Source: Pholiota molesta (taxonomy: Eukaryota > Basidiomycota > Agaricomycetes > Agaricales > Strophariaceae). Taken from it: a DNA stretch of 64,000 bases. The notes below the pieces were generated by a model, which saw only the letters and a program-made list of their open reading frames with translations, was not told where the DNA came from and ran no database searches. Position numbers and translations under genes: made by a program. This document shows positions 12,915 through 23,156 of the stretch, one piece after another. Positions within the stretch are counted from its first letter, which is position 1. Every line of letters begins with the position of its first letter. Location: the NCBI GenBank assembly GCA_014925825.1, contig JACGCK010000005.1:310001-374000 (forward strand). Reading direction: 5' to 3'.

Positions 12915-14209
12915 ATGACCTCCACCACAGAACTTCCCAACTGTCTGACGTCTATGCTTGCCATTGTAGGCATCGGAAACCCGCGCATTATTGGCAAGTC
13001 CAAAAAGTTCCTTCTTGATGCTCAATGTTTTCTGGGTGCCGAAAAGTGTGATGCCTTATTGGGCATCGTCTCATACTTTAACATGTCAGACATCATCTTC
13101 CCACCGGACAAAGTGGGATTATATCTCATCAGTTGCACAGTAAGCATTTCTATATCTATTATTTCAACTGTCTACTAAATTTGACAAACCAGTTCTGCAA
13201 ATTCGAAGAAGAGCGTGGAGATTTCCAGTACACAGAGCTTTCACCCGACAGATATGATTTTGTGGGCGATATTCGATGGGTACGTCTATAATAACATACA
13301 AACTTGCCCTTCTATCTATTTAACACTGCGAAACAGATGGTACAGATCTGTGCTCCAACGTCAAACCCAGACACCAACTTTCCTATAGATATAAGCCAAC
13401 ATCGGCCTTATATTCATGTTGCAGCAGTTGCTTCAAACTCTGACAAAGCAGTCAGATCGTTCGACCTCGATGGCCAGCAGTACATTTCAATCCTCACTCA
13501 TGGCGGCAACAAAGCCATCGCTCCTATCGCATGCTTTATTCCAGACTCACCACGATATAAATTGGGGAAACCTGTGCCTGCAAATAAGCGCTATGCGACT
13601 GCAGAGGGGTTTTTGGTCAATGCAACCTTCAGTGATTCTAAAGATCTGAAAATCCTCCAACGATTTCATATCGAGGTCGACTCTGTTATCGCACTTGGCT
13701 ATCATCAGCAAGGAGCATCAGCAGGTACCGAGGGCGGTGTGTACTTAACTTCTGCCTCTTTGTCCTATAACTCATTATTATGTTCGATTATAATAGTGCC
13801 TTCAACAACTGCGCGACCTGGCCGTCGTCTAATGAGTTACTCTCGCACGCCTTCAGTAAGCTCCCCTATGCCAAGTGCTCCTGATAACTCCACATCAAAT
13901 TCGATGGTAACATCTGTAGCATCCACTTCGGCTTCCTCCCCAGTGGCAGGACCTAGCTGTCCGACTGTTACTACATCACTATCAGCACCCAAAACTTCCA
14001 CCACTGAACTCATTCCAGCGACTCCTGCCATATCTGAGTCTACATCAAGTTCGTTAACATCTATGTCTACTAATGATTCAAGGTCCCCTCCAGATACAGG
14101 AGCCAGTGAAGGAGGGACCATTTCAGTATCTTCATCATCCATTGCTCAAAGTTCCACCACAATTCCACGCAAACGCACACGTACTCAAACTCACCAGACT
14201 GATGCTTAA
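12915..14209 (+). CDS. Unrecognised protein, probable Helitron accessory gene
   Basis: Four exons joined by GT-AG introns give about 360 residues: 12915-13140, an exon starting FCKFEEERGD after about 13193, an exon from 13336 starting MVQICAPTS, and a last exon from about 13797 to the stop at 14207-14209. The N-terminal 240 residues are globular and appear rich in beta strand and in aromatic and hydrophobic positions (VGIGNPRIIG, YIHVAAVAS, RYATAEGFLVNATF). The last 140 residues are a disordered Ser/Thr/Pro tail ending in a basic RKRTRTQTH patch. I recognise no family. Position and strand suggest it belongs to the Helitron. An OB-fold single-strand-binding role, as in plant Helitrons carrying RPA-like genes, is a guess from context only. 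Confidence 0.65.
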
Positions 14210-14312
14210 AGTATCAATACATGCAATCTTTTCCTTTTTTGCTTCTTTTTCACTTCAAATGTACTTATATCGCTGTAAATTGAAATATGTTGGTATTTTC
14301 TACAATCAATAA

Positions 14313-14407
14313 AAATGCCGACATCAGCTCGCCGTTGACTTCGCATCAGGCTCTCGACGTTGGCCTGAGTCACATTGCCTCTCCCTTCCGCCATCGACTA
14401 CGCATCC
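14313..14407 (+). repeat. Right copy of GTCGACATCAGCTCG-type repeat
   Basis: Contains the 24-mer shared with 6107-6130 (at 14321-14344), then TCAGGCTCTCGAC shared with 6248-6260. It also holds GACTACGCATCC, close to GACTATGCGTCC near 6053. Same orientation as the left copies. Confidence 0.75.
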
Positions 14408-14463
14408 AATCACTCTTACTCCCTCTCAAACCTCTCCCGATGTTACCTTCCGCTTTAAACGTC
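14408..14463 (+). repeat. Exact 56-bp copy of Helitron helicase coding sequence
   Basis: Perfect copy of 12498-12553 in the same orientation, placed directly after the right-hand flanking repeats. It has no start or frame context and looks like filler DNA copied from inside the element during a repair or rolling-circle event. Confidence 0.93.
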
Positions 14464-15037
14464 AATCGATCTTTTATATTAGATCTTTTATATTACCAGC
14501 TTGAAATGATATAAAAGAAACACAAAAAATAGAAATAAAATTTGAAAGAGCAGAAGCAGAAATTTTATGCTACGGAATGCATTACGGTGAAATCGAACTC
14601 TTGACCTGAAGTAGTATAACGTAATCGACCAGCGTTGAACACAGCCTTTGGATCATAGCCCACTACACCACAGGGGAATGTTTTCTTGCTCACATTTATC
14701 CTATACTATCACTCTCAGTAATTTAACAAGCCCGAGCCCACATCGCGCACTTTCTGACATGATGTCCATGCAAGATGTCCCATGCAAAGGTAATACCTAT
14801 TAATGCCATCTAAAATTCTGACAATAAATTTGAGCCTTATTGTAATGGTACTCATCGGCATTGCATTCTCATAAACTTTTGGGCACAATGTTCAATTGGG
14901 CAATAACGACGACATCCCGTGCAAAGCACGGGTTAAACGCTATACCATTTATAGCGAGCTCAGTCAACTGACCAAATAAGTCAACACCTACCCAATTTAG
15001 CGCTTCATGCTCCCATTCTTTTAACCCACCGGCATTC
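14464..15037. other. Intergenic: Helitron right flank to OGG1
   Basis: AT-rich DNA with the inverted repeat TCTTTTATAT (14484-14493) / ATATAAAAGA (14509-14518), the weak tRNA-like element, and the OGG1 upstream region. No protein-coding signal found. Confidence 0.45.
14575..14675 (-). other. tRNA-like sequence (possible tRNA relic or SINE head), weak
   Basis: On the minus strand TGGTGTAGTGGG (within 14656-14672) fits the RNA polymerase III box A, and GAGTTCGATTTC (14589-14600) fits box B with one mismatch, in the right order but farther apart than in an intronless tRNA. The T-stem around box B does not pair, so this is not a working tRNA. Confidence 0.2.
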
Positions 15038-16508
15038 ATGACATTGGTTGGCTTCAGAAGCATTCCTTTGCCCCTCGTACAACTTTCACTAGATGCAGTC
15101 TTAAAATGTGGGCAATCATTTCGGTGGTCAATACTCGCTCCTCCACTTTCCGAAAACGCACTTGCCGAAGGCAAACCAGAAGACTCGCCCTCTCATAAAC
15201 GAGTTGAATACCGTCTATGTCTGAGGGACCGTGTCGTGTGCCTGCGTCAATCATCCGATGCACTCTACTATCGCAGTGTCTTTCCGGATCCTCAACCATC
15301 GCCGACCGCCCTGCCAGTGCGTGAAGCGGAAACACTGGAATGGTTGAAAGATTATTTCCAATTAGACATCGACCTCGTTTCTCTCTATCAGGAATGGAGT
15401 GCAAAAGATACAGTTTTTGCCAAGTTTCAGGAGAGATTTGAAGGCATACGAATGCTAAGACAGGATCCTTGGGAAAATCTCATATCGTAGGTCGCATGCA
15501 TTTTACTATATAACTCTTTAACGACTTTAACAGATTTATATGTTCCTCAAACAACAATATATCCCGAATAACGAAAATGGTTCAAAATCTTTGCACTCAC
15601 TATTCTCCCCCCTTGCTTTCCATAGAACATCCATTCTCTCCGTCTGAAAGCATCGCATATCACCCATTCCCACCCCCATCAGCACTTGCAGACTCAGGCG
15701 TTGGATCAAACCTGCGTTCTCTTGGTTTTGGGTACCGTGCCGATTTCATTCAACGCACAGCCAAAATGCTTGTAGATGCACATGGCGCTGGTTCCTCTGG
15801 TCTATCTTCTCCTCCCACAGAGGAATCAGAACTATGGCTTCAAGGACTTAGGAAGCGAAGTACTGCTGATGCTAGGGAAGAGCTTCTCAAGTTTGTAGGC
15901 GTTGGAAGGAAGGTAGCAGATTGCATATTGCTGATGAGCTTGGACAAGGTATTTTAATTTCACACAAACTCCGAGATATCCCAACTAATATTTGTTCTAG
16001 AAGGAAGTGGTTCCAGTGGACACTCATGTATATCAGATTGCTGTGAAACATTACGGTATGAAAGCCCCTAATGGAGGGAAGGCTAATATGACCGCAAAAC
16101 TATATGAAAGCGTAAATTCCAAATTTTTCTCCATCTGGGGAGATTACGCTGGTTGGGCACATTCGGTATGTAGTTAAGATTAAAATCTTTTCTATTCGGA
16201 TATCTCATTTTCCCCTCAAGGTTCTTTTCACTGCAGACTTGAAGTCCTTTTCGTCTCATGGACTGCCTGTGGCATCTCCATTGCAAACACCTGTTACTAC
16301 ACCCCGTAAAAACAAAAAGAGCCTCAAGTCCGAATCTACGGTTCCAGCCCAGTTCGTCACGCCGGGAGGCTCTCCTCTCAAAAGAAAACTTGACATCAAA
16401 GTCGAAATTGTCGAACCTGTATCCCCAGGTATTTCTGAACTATGCGAGGAAGCGGCAGAGCACATGAATCTCGTGGACAGAGTCAAGAAACGAAGACGAA
16501 ATATCTGA
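15038..16508 (+). CDS. OGG1: 8-oxoguanine DNA glycosylase/AP lyase
   Basis: Removes 8-oxoguanine opposite cytosine in nuclear and mitochondrial base excision repair. The ATG at 15038 starts MTLVGFRSIPLPLVQLSL. Exons 15038-15486, 15534-15948, 16001-16165 and 16221-16508 splice without breaking frame. The N-terminal OGG domain carries CGQSFRW (about 15110), the middle has FICSSNNNI across the first splice, and the HhH-GPD motif is GVGRKVADC with the catalytic Lys near 15910. The catalytic Asp is in VPVDTHV (about 16015-16030). The C-terminus adds about 70 polar residues and a basic KKRRRN end, a likely nuclear localisation signal. Length about 430 residues, somewhat longer than human OGG1 owing to this tail and a Ser/Pro insert. 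All catalytic residues are present. Confidence 0.95.
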
Positions 16509-16776
16509 TGAGGTAGCTCTTATATCTTACTTATGCCCAGCTCAGGCACTACTATCATACTACCTATTTTATTTTATCCTACACTTATACCCTGTGTGTT
16601 TTGTGTATATCCGTAGTCGAGATTAATGCAGTTGGTTGGGAATCATCAGCCTGAAGATTTTGTGAAGATTTTCAAAATACTTTGGAAGTTAAAACGGTTT
16701 CTCTGCATTTCCGGCCCGAACCTTCCGCCTAATGCCCGCCCATAATCATGAAACTCCTCAAACAGAAACCGTCATA

Positions 16777-18227
16777 ATGACTACCCTGCCAGCTTTATAT
16801 GGCCGCATTTTGGCCAACACCGCGAAAGTTGTCAATCTAACTGCGATAGAGGATGAAACACAGGTATCGTTAATCCATTTATCTGTGATCTTCATTCGAT
16901 AATCAGACCGCAATGTTTCAGGAACTGGTCGCAGAGTGCTTGAAGGACTTGAAGAGACTACACTCGCAAGTGATCGAGCGGTCAATTTTCAGCCCAAATG
17001 ACCTGCTGGATGATATATCGACACAGGACCTCTTGTATCTTACTGTGCCCTATATTTTCGCGGAAGTGCAGGGTCGAGTGAATACACCGAAACGAGCGGA
17101 GCGATTGAACTCACTCGTCGAGGTGGAGGTGCGTAGATTCCGATCGGGGTGAATTTACTGCGCCTGAAGTTAACTACAGTAGCCCATCTAGAAATATCTG
17201 AAAAGTTATATCTCTCTCCTGGAGCAATATGAGATTATCCCTGCAGAGGAACGTGCTCTGTATGACCGCAAGGTTGCGCAGGTCGCCGACATCGCGAAGC
17301 GAAGAGAACTTAAGATCGCTCAATATAAGAAGGAGAAAGATTTAGTGGCTAGGATACAGGTAGCTTCAGTCTTTGTATATATGTACGCTTTGCGGAGAAC
17401 TGATGCTAGAATGCAGACCGTGCGCAAACGTCGAGGACAAGCGCAAGCAACAGATGATACGCCGACAGACTACGAGCTTATATCCTCTCTGCTTCCTTCT
17501 TCAACCAAGGCAAAAGAAGACGAGGAACTTGATTCAGAGACAGATGAAGTTCTCCGAGAAACAACTCTCCTCCTGCTTCGTCTCCTATATGTCCATGCAA
17601 GCACCCAATTACAGAGCTCGGAAATCGAACTCGAACTCCTTCGCAATGCACCTCCCAGCCCAACCATAGTACCAGTCATCGAAGACGAAAGAGATAAAAA
17701 GAAGAAAGCGGAGGATGATGCCTGGAAATTGGATATCCCTATAGCGGGAGGTCCAGATGGCAAGGGGCCCTTGATGGATCCAAGTGGCAAGGTATGACTA
17801 TCCTCAAAATTGCATGATCACATACTGATGATAATTTACAGCCTCTTCGGCCATTTACCATCCTGCCGTCTGATGCAGGTGAAAGAGCCCGTCTACAAAG
17901 CCAAGTATTCGGGCCTGGTCACAGATTACCTACTATGTCGATCGATGAATACCTAGAGATCGAGCGCCAGAGAGGCAATATAATTACAGGCGGAGGGTGA
18001 GATACAGTCCAGACACTTTTTCATCCCGCTTTCTGATCCTTATTTTTTATAGGCCTGCATCGCAAGCCGCTCCAACGTCGTCCGAGCAACTTGCGATCGA
18101 CTCGGAGATGGACGGCACTGTAGAGGGAGAGATTAAGTCAGAATTCAAACGACAGAAAGAAGAAAATTGGGCGCTATTTACCGAAGCCAACCCTCGGGGT
18201 GCTGGAAACACGATGAACAGGGGTTAA
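16777..18227 (+). CDS. TAP42: Tap42/alpha4 (IGBP1) regulator of PP2A-type phosphatases
   Basis: Tap42 binds catalytic subunits of PP2A, PP4 and PP6 and links TOR signalling to them in the cytoplasm. The ATG at 16777 gives MTTLPALYGRILANTA. The TPR-like helical N-terminal half includes LLYLTVPYIFAEVQGR (about 17032), the conserved start of the phosphatase-binding region, then KYLKSYISLLEQYEIIP and a basic segment AKRRELKIAQYKKEKD. The C-terminal half carries PLRPFTILPS (about 17845) and the conserved MSIDEYLEIERQRGNIITGG (about 17935). The stop TAA is at 18225-18227. Five or six short introns, frame kept. Transcription converges with YPT6; the 3' ends are about 200 bases apart. Confidence 0.93.
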
Positions 18228-18428
18228 TCGGTGGCTAAGCATCTGGACGTATGCAATAAATACATAACCTGATCCTAACTCTCAAAATTCGAACTTGGTT
18301 CAAACAATTGACGAGTAATATGATGCAAGCAGTTGGGGTATCTTTCACAAGCTCGTCCAATGTCGTGAATATAAATTAGGTCGTACAAACGTAGAGATAT
18401 ATCGGTGTCCCATCCCCACCCTCAAAGC

Positions 18429-19341
<913 letters not shown>

Positions 19342-19531
19342 GGCTGCGAAAGAACAGGGCCTGGAGATAGGGGCCTCGGATATATATACAGACAAGAAGA
19401 GAGAATTTGAGAAAGCGGAAAGTCGGATGAACTGGCAACTACTCGTTACTCCAGTGACCAGTCCATTAGCAGCACCACGTGTAGCACACCAATATCCACA
19501 CGTGATCGCTCGCGTTCTGAAAATCTGATCA
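19342..19531. promoter_or_regulatory. Divergent promoter, YPT6 and MTHFR
   Basis: 190 bases separate the two start codons. CACGTG-type words occur here (CCACGTGTAG near 19478, CACACGTGATC near 19497). E-box-like sites are bound by bHLH factors in fungi, and Cbf1 regulates methionine genes in yeast; their use here is inferred. Confidence 0.5.
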
Positions 19532-21862
19532 ATGGCCGCCCCATACCATACATCCACCATGAAGATATCCACCCAAATCGCAGTCCGAGATGCATCCAAT
19601 CCATTCTACACCTTTGAATTCTTCCCCCCTCGCACGGATCAGGTCCGTTCATCGCTGATTCATCTGCGCATCCTAACGTCGCTCTGGTGTAGGGATTTGA
19701 GAATCTCATGTCTCGTATCTCGCGACTCTCTGTCCTCGATCCTCTAGCAATAAGCGTGACATGGGGAGCCGGTGGATCTACGAAGGACCGGAGTCTTGAA
19801 CTCGCTGGATTGACTCAAAACAACGGATTGAACACCATTCTACATCTCACCTGCACAAATATGGAGATGGGACTCATTGATGAAGTCTTGAAGACTGTGA
19901 AGGATCGAGGGATTCAGAATATTCTGGCACTTCGTGGAGGTGTGTCTACCCCAAATTTTTATCTGAATTACGGTTAATCACACCTTCATGAAGACGCGCC
20001 TCGTGGTGAAGAAGAATGGATCGCGTCTGATCCTCGATTCACCCGTGCTATCGACCTCGTTTCGTACATCCGCTCTGTTCCGGAATACTCTTCATGGTTT
20101 TGCGTTGGAGTAGCAGGTAAACAACTCGTAAATGGACTCGCTTAATTGCTCACCACATGGGCAATTAGGATACCCAGACGGGCATGCAGATAATCCCATC
20201 GATGAAGACACGGAAATCGATCGATTGAAAGCAAAAGTTGATGCTGGAGCAGATTTCATTCTCACCCAGCTTTTCTACGACGCAGAACATTTCTTGAAAT
20301 GGTATCGCAAGGTTAGAGAAAAGGGTTAGTTCCTAAATCATCGATGTTAAGGCTTTACTGAAAGACGGATGTAGGTATCACAGTGCCTATCATACCTGGC
20401 ATTATGCCCATACAAACCTATTCATCATTTACAAGGATAACGAAGTTGTGCGGTGCACGAGTGCCTGACTCGTTAGCAGAGCAACTTGCTAGCATTGGTG
20501 CAAGTCGTTCAAAAAATTCGAAAGTTGCGAATAATATTAACTTTTGTGTTCTCAGCATGATGATCAAGATATCAAAGACTTTGGAGTGACACTCGCTGTG
20601 GAAATCATCCAGAAATTAAGATCAGAAGGAGGTATCAATGGGTTCCATTTTTGCACTTTGAACCTGGAGAAAAGCGTTCACCGAGTTTTGGAGATTCTTG
20701 GCTGGGCCGGTATTTCTCCATCAGCTCCGAACAAACTCATAGCCGTGCGCATCCTTTCAAAGATATAACTGACATTGGCTCACAAGATATCCCAATAAGG
20801 CACCGACCGCCTTGCTACAACCGACTCTGGAAGCGGAGAAGGACAAACACTATACCATCTCACCATCTCATGCAACTAGTTCTGCAACGCTCGGTCTTGC
20901 GACTATCTCGGTGAATGAAGGCGAAGGCGGACGAGGAGAACTCAACAACGCAGCAAGCTGGGATGATTTCCCGAACGGTCGTTTTGGAGATTTCAAGAGC
21001 CCTGCATTCGGAAATCAAGACCCTTGGGGAGGATCTGGGATTTCGGTGGGCCTCATCACTATGCCTCACCTTACCTTCTCTATGCTAACTTGCTCTGTGC
21101 ACAGAGGAGCGAAGCTTTGGCACAATGGGGAAGTCCAAAGACACTCAAAGATCTAACACAGTTATTCCTTAACCACCTTCATTCAAAAATATCCAGCACT
21201 CCTTTCTCTCCTACCCCTTTATCTTCTGAATCGCTCCTGATCTTGTCACATCTAGAGAATATGACCAAACGAGGATGGTGGACAGTAGGATCACAGCCCG
21301 CTGTAGACGCTGCGAGTTCCACTGACCCAATAGTTGGTTGGGGTCCACGGTCTGGATACGTTTTCCAGAAATGTTTCGTTGAATTCTTCTGTGAGACGAA
21401 GGACCTTGAAGTTTTGGAATACAAAATTGCAAAGAAGGGCAATGGCTGGGTGCACTACTATGCTTGCAATTACAAGGTATTGTCCTTTCCCCCCTTATTA
21501 ATACTCGATTTTCGACACTTGTTCCAGGGAGAATGTCATAGCAATGTCCCTGATGATGGCAAAAACGCTGTTACCTGGGGTGTGTTTTCGGGAAAAGAGA
21601 TTACACAAACAACCATCATCGAGCGCGAGTCATTCCTCTCATGGAAGGTATGCTCCGTTTACTTTTACTTTCAAGACTGCTAGAAACTCACCTGTCATAG
21701 GATGAGGCATTCTCGATCTGGTCAGAATGGTCCACATTTTATCGACCCGGATCAGAGGAAAGAAGACTCCTCGAGAGCATACGAGACAACCGGTGGCTGG
21801 TCAATGTGGTGCATCATGATTATAAGGAGCCTGCTGCACTTTGGACATTCTTGCTTGAGTGA
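19532..21862 (+). CDS. MET13: Methylenetetrahydrofolate reductase
   Basis: Reduces 5,10-methylene-THF to 5-methyl-THF, the methyl donor for methionine synthesis. Two in-frame ATGs exist (19532 and 19559); both lie in one exon and the second gives MKISTQIAVRDASNPFYTF, closer to typical family starts. The TIM-barrel domain shows TFEFFPPRT, VTWGAGGST (about 19755), LHLTCTNM, LALRGD (across a splice), DAGADFILTQLFYDA (about 20240) and PIIPGIMPI (about 20385). The eukaryotic C-terminal regulatory domain follows (about 21110-21862) with GWWTVGSQPAVD and VTWGVFSG, and ends ALWTFLLE. About nine introns; one at 20500-20555 appears to be GC-AG (donor GCAAGT). MET12 and MET13 types cannot be separated confidently. 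Confidence 0.93.
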
Positions 21863-22288
21863 GGTTAATCATGAAATAGTAGTGTAGATAGTCAAAGACT
21901 TTTCATGCTAAAGATGTAGAGATATTTTAAAGGACAAGAAACAAACTCAAGCAATATATAATGTATCACATCCATATCAATTGTATTATACTGTTTCATC
22001 TACTTTCACTAAAGAAGCAGAGGATAGAGAACAAGTATTCCAAATGACCGTGACGCCAACGACCAGTGATTTTTGCCATTGTAGAGAACCTAGCACACAT
22101 TCGTTGGCATTCAAGCTTTAGTCCTTAGTGTTATGGTCTTCCGAGTTCTCTTGCATGAGGCTAGGCATTTGAGCGAGGCTTCATCTGTTGCAGGTTCATC
22201 AAATGCTGAGTACTGACCACTAACGATGGACGCTAGCGATCCGCAGAAACCGGCCGAAAATCAGTATGATAGTGCCATAGGGATTGCC
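21863..22288. other. Intergenic, convergent 3' ends of MTHFR and APC15
   Basis: 426 bases, AT-rich at 21890-22010, with no ORF matching a known family and no repeat seen. Confidence 0.5.
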
Positions 22289-22875
22289 TCACAGCAGGTC
22301 CGACGCTTCTTCTTCAAATTCTTCTGTTTCTGCCTCAGTTGGCTCGTCAACATCAGTGTCAATGGTCACATCTTCATCGAGGTCCTCCATGCTTGCGTCA
22401 AGGTCCTGAGCTGAATCATTTTCACCATCATCTTCCAAGACGGAAGGTGCTGCGATACCAGACTGCATAGAAGCAGAGTCGTCTGTATCATCTTCGGCCT
22501 GAGGTACCTTGAGCGTTGGGATGCGAGTATGAATAATGATAAAACTTACATCGTTCTTTTCCTCTTGTCGCGTGAGCGATCTACCAATGGGGACGAGAAA
22601 CGCGAAACCGCGATTATGGATAGCATTGTTCTGCAGAATCGGTATTAACAAGACGTGAAAGTGCGTTCACTAGAGTTTGGGAGACTTGCAAGGTCTTCAA
22701 CCTCATTCTCTTCATCGCTTAGGTCGTCCATCTCACGCTGGAAGTCTCGGATCGCGTTTAGGCTGTTATAGACGCGTCGTTTTCCTAGTGGCATTGGATG
22801 CGGCTGCGGCGGTTTCGGAAGAAGACGCGGAAATATTGACTGGCTGGATATTAGCGTTGGAGTAGCGCCAGACAT
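22289..22875 (-). CDS. APC15: Anaphase-promoting complex subunit Apc15-like acidic protein
   Basis: Apc15 (Mnd2 in yeast) is a small APC/C subunit that promotes release of the mitotic checkpoint complex. From the ATG at 22875-22873 the first exon gives MSGATPTLISSQSIFPRLLP, like the short Apc15 N-terminal anchor, then ends near 22660. The second carries GFAFLVPIGRSLTRQEEKND, matching the conserved 'NLVPIG' core of Apc15. The rest is a strongly acidic tail of Asp/Glu with Ser, stop at 22291-22289. About 150 residues, a normal size. The assignment relies on the FPRLLP plus LVPIG pair and the acidic tail; these are short, so confidence is moderate. Confidence 0.7.
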
Positions 22876-23156
22876 GTCGCTTAGAAAATGAGAGTGGAAA
22901 GAGAAGATGAGAGAAAGAAGGAAGAGCAAACAAGTGCAACACGTTCTTTCACTTTTAGGAGCATCACTAATTTTCGAAATTATATCCACAACTCCGATTG
23001 ATCACCACAAGACTCCTTGTTGGTACACGGACCTCGACCACAAACGTTACAATATTATGTTTTGTCTCCATCTTATTCACGCGCAGGATGACGGAAAAAA
23101 TAATAGACTTTGGATTGAGCGAGTAAAAAAATATAAGTTAAGTGCAAATAAATAGG

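Larger units (their letters stand above)
6040..14463 (+). mobile_element. Helitron (RepHel) with accessory gene, borders approximate
   Basis: A rolling-circle (Helitron-type) element judged from a Rep-helicase gene at 7738-12747. The extent is inferred from repeats on both sides in the same orientation: the 24-mer at 6107-6130 recurs at 14321-14344, and TCAGGCTCTCGAC at 6248-6260 recurs at 14346-14358. A 56-bp exact copy of helicase coding sequence lies at the right edge (14408-14463). Helitrons should begin with TC, end in CTRR after a small hairpin, and make no target duplication; I could not fix either terminus with confidence. An inverted repeat TCTTTTATAT/ATATAAAAGA at 14484-14518 is one weak candidate for a terminal structure. 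The long 5' region 6273-7737 contains no convincing gene. The second gene at 12915-14209 lies on the same strand inside these limits. Confidence 0.65.

Noticed and set aside
14575..14675. Functional tRNA gene
   Set aside because: Promoter-like boxes are present but the T-stem does not pair and no acceptor stem was found.
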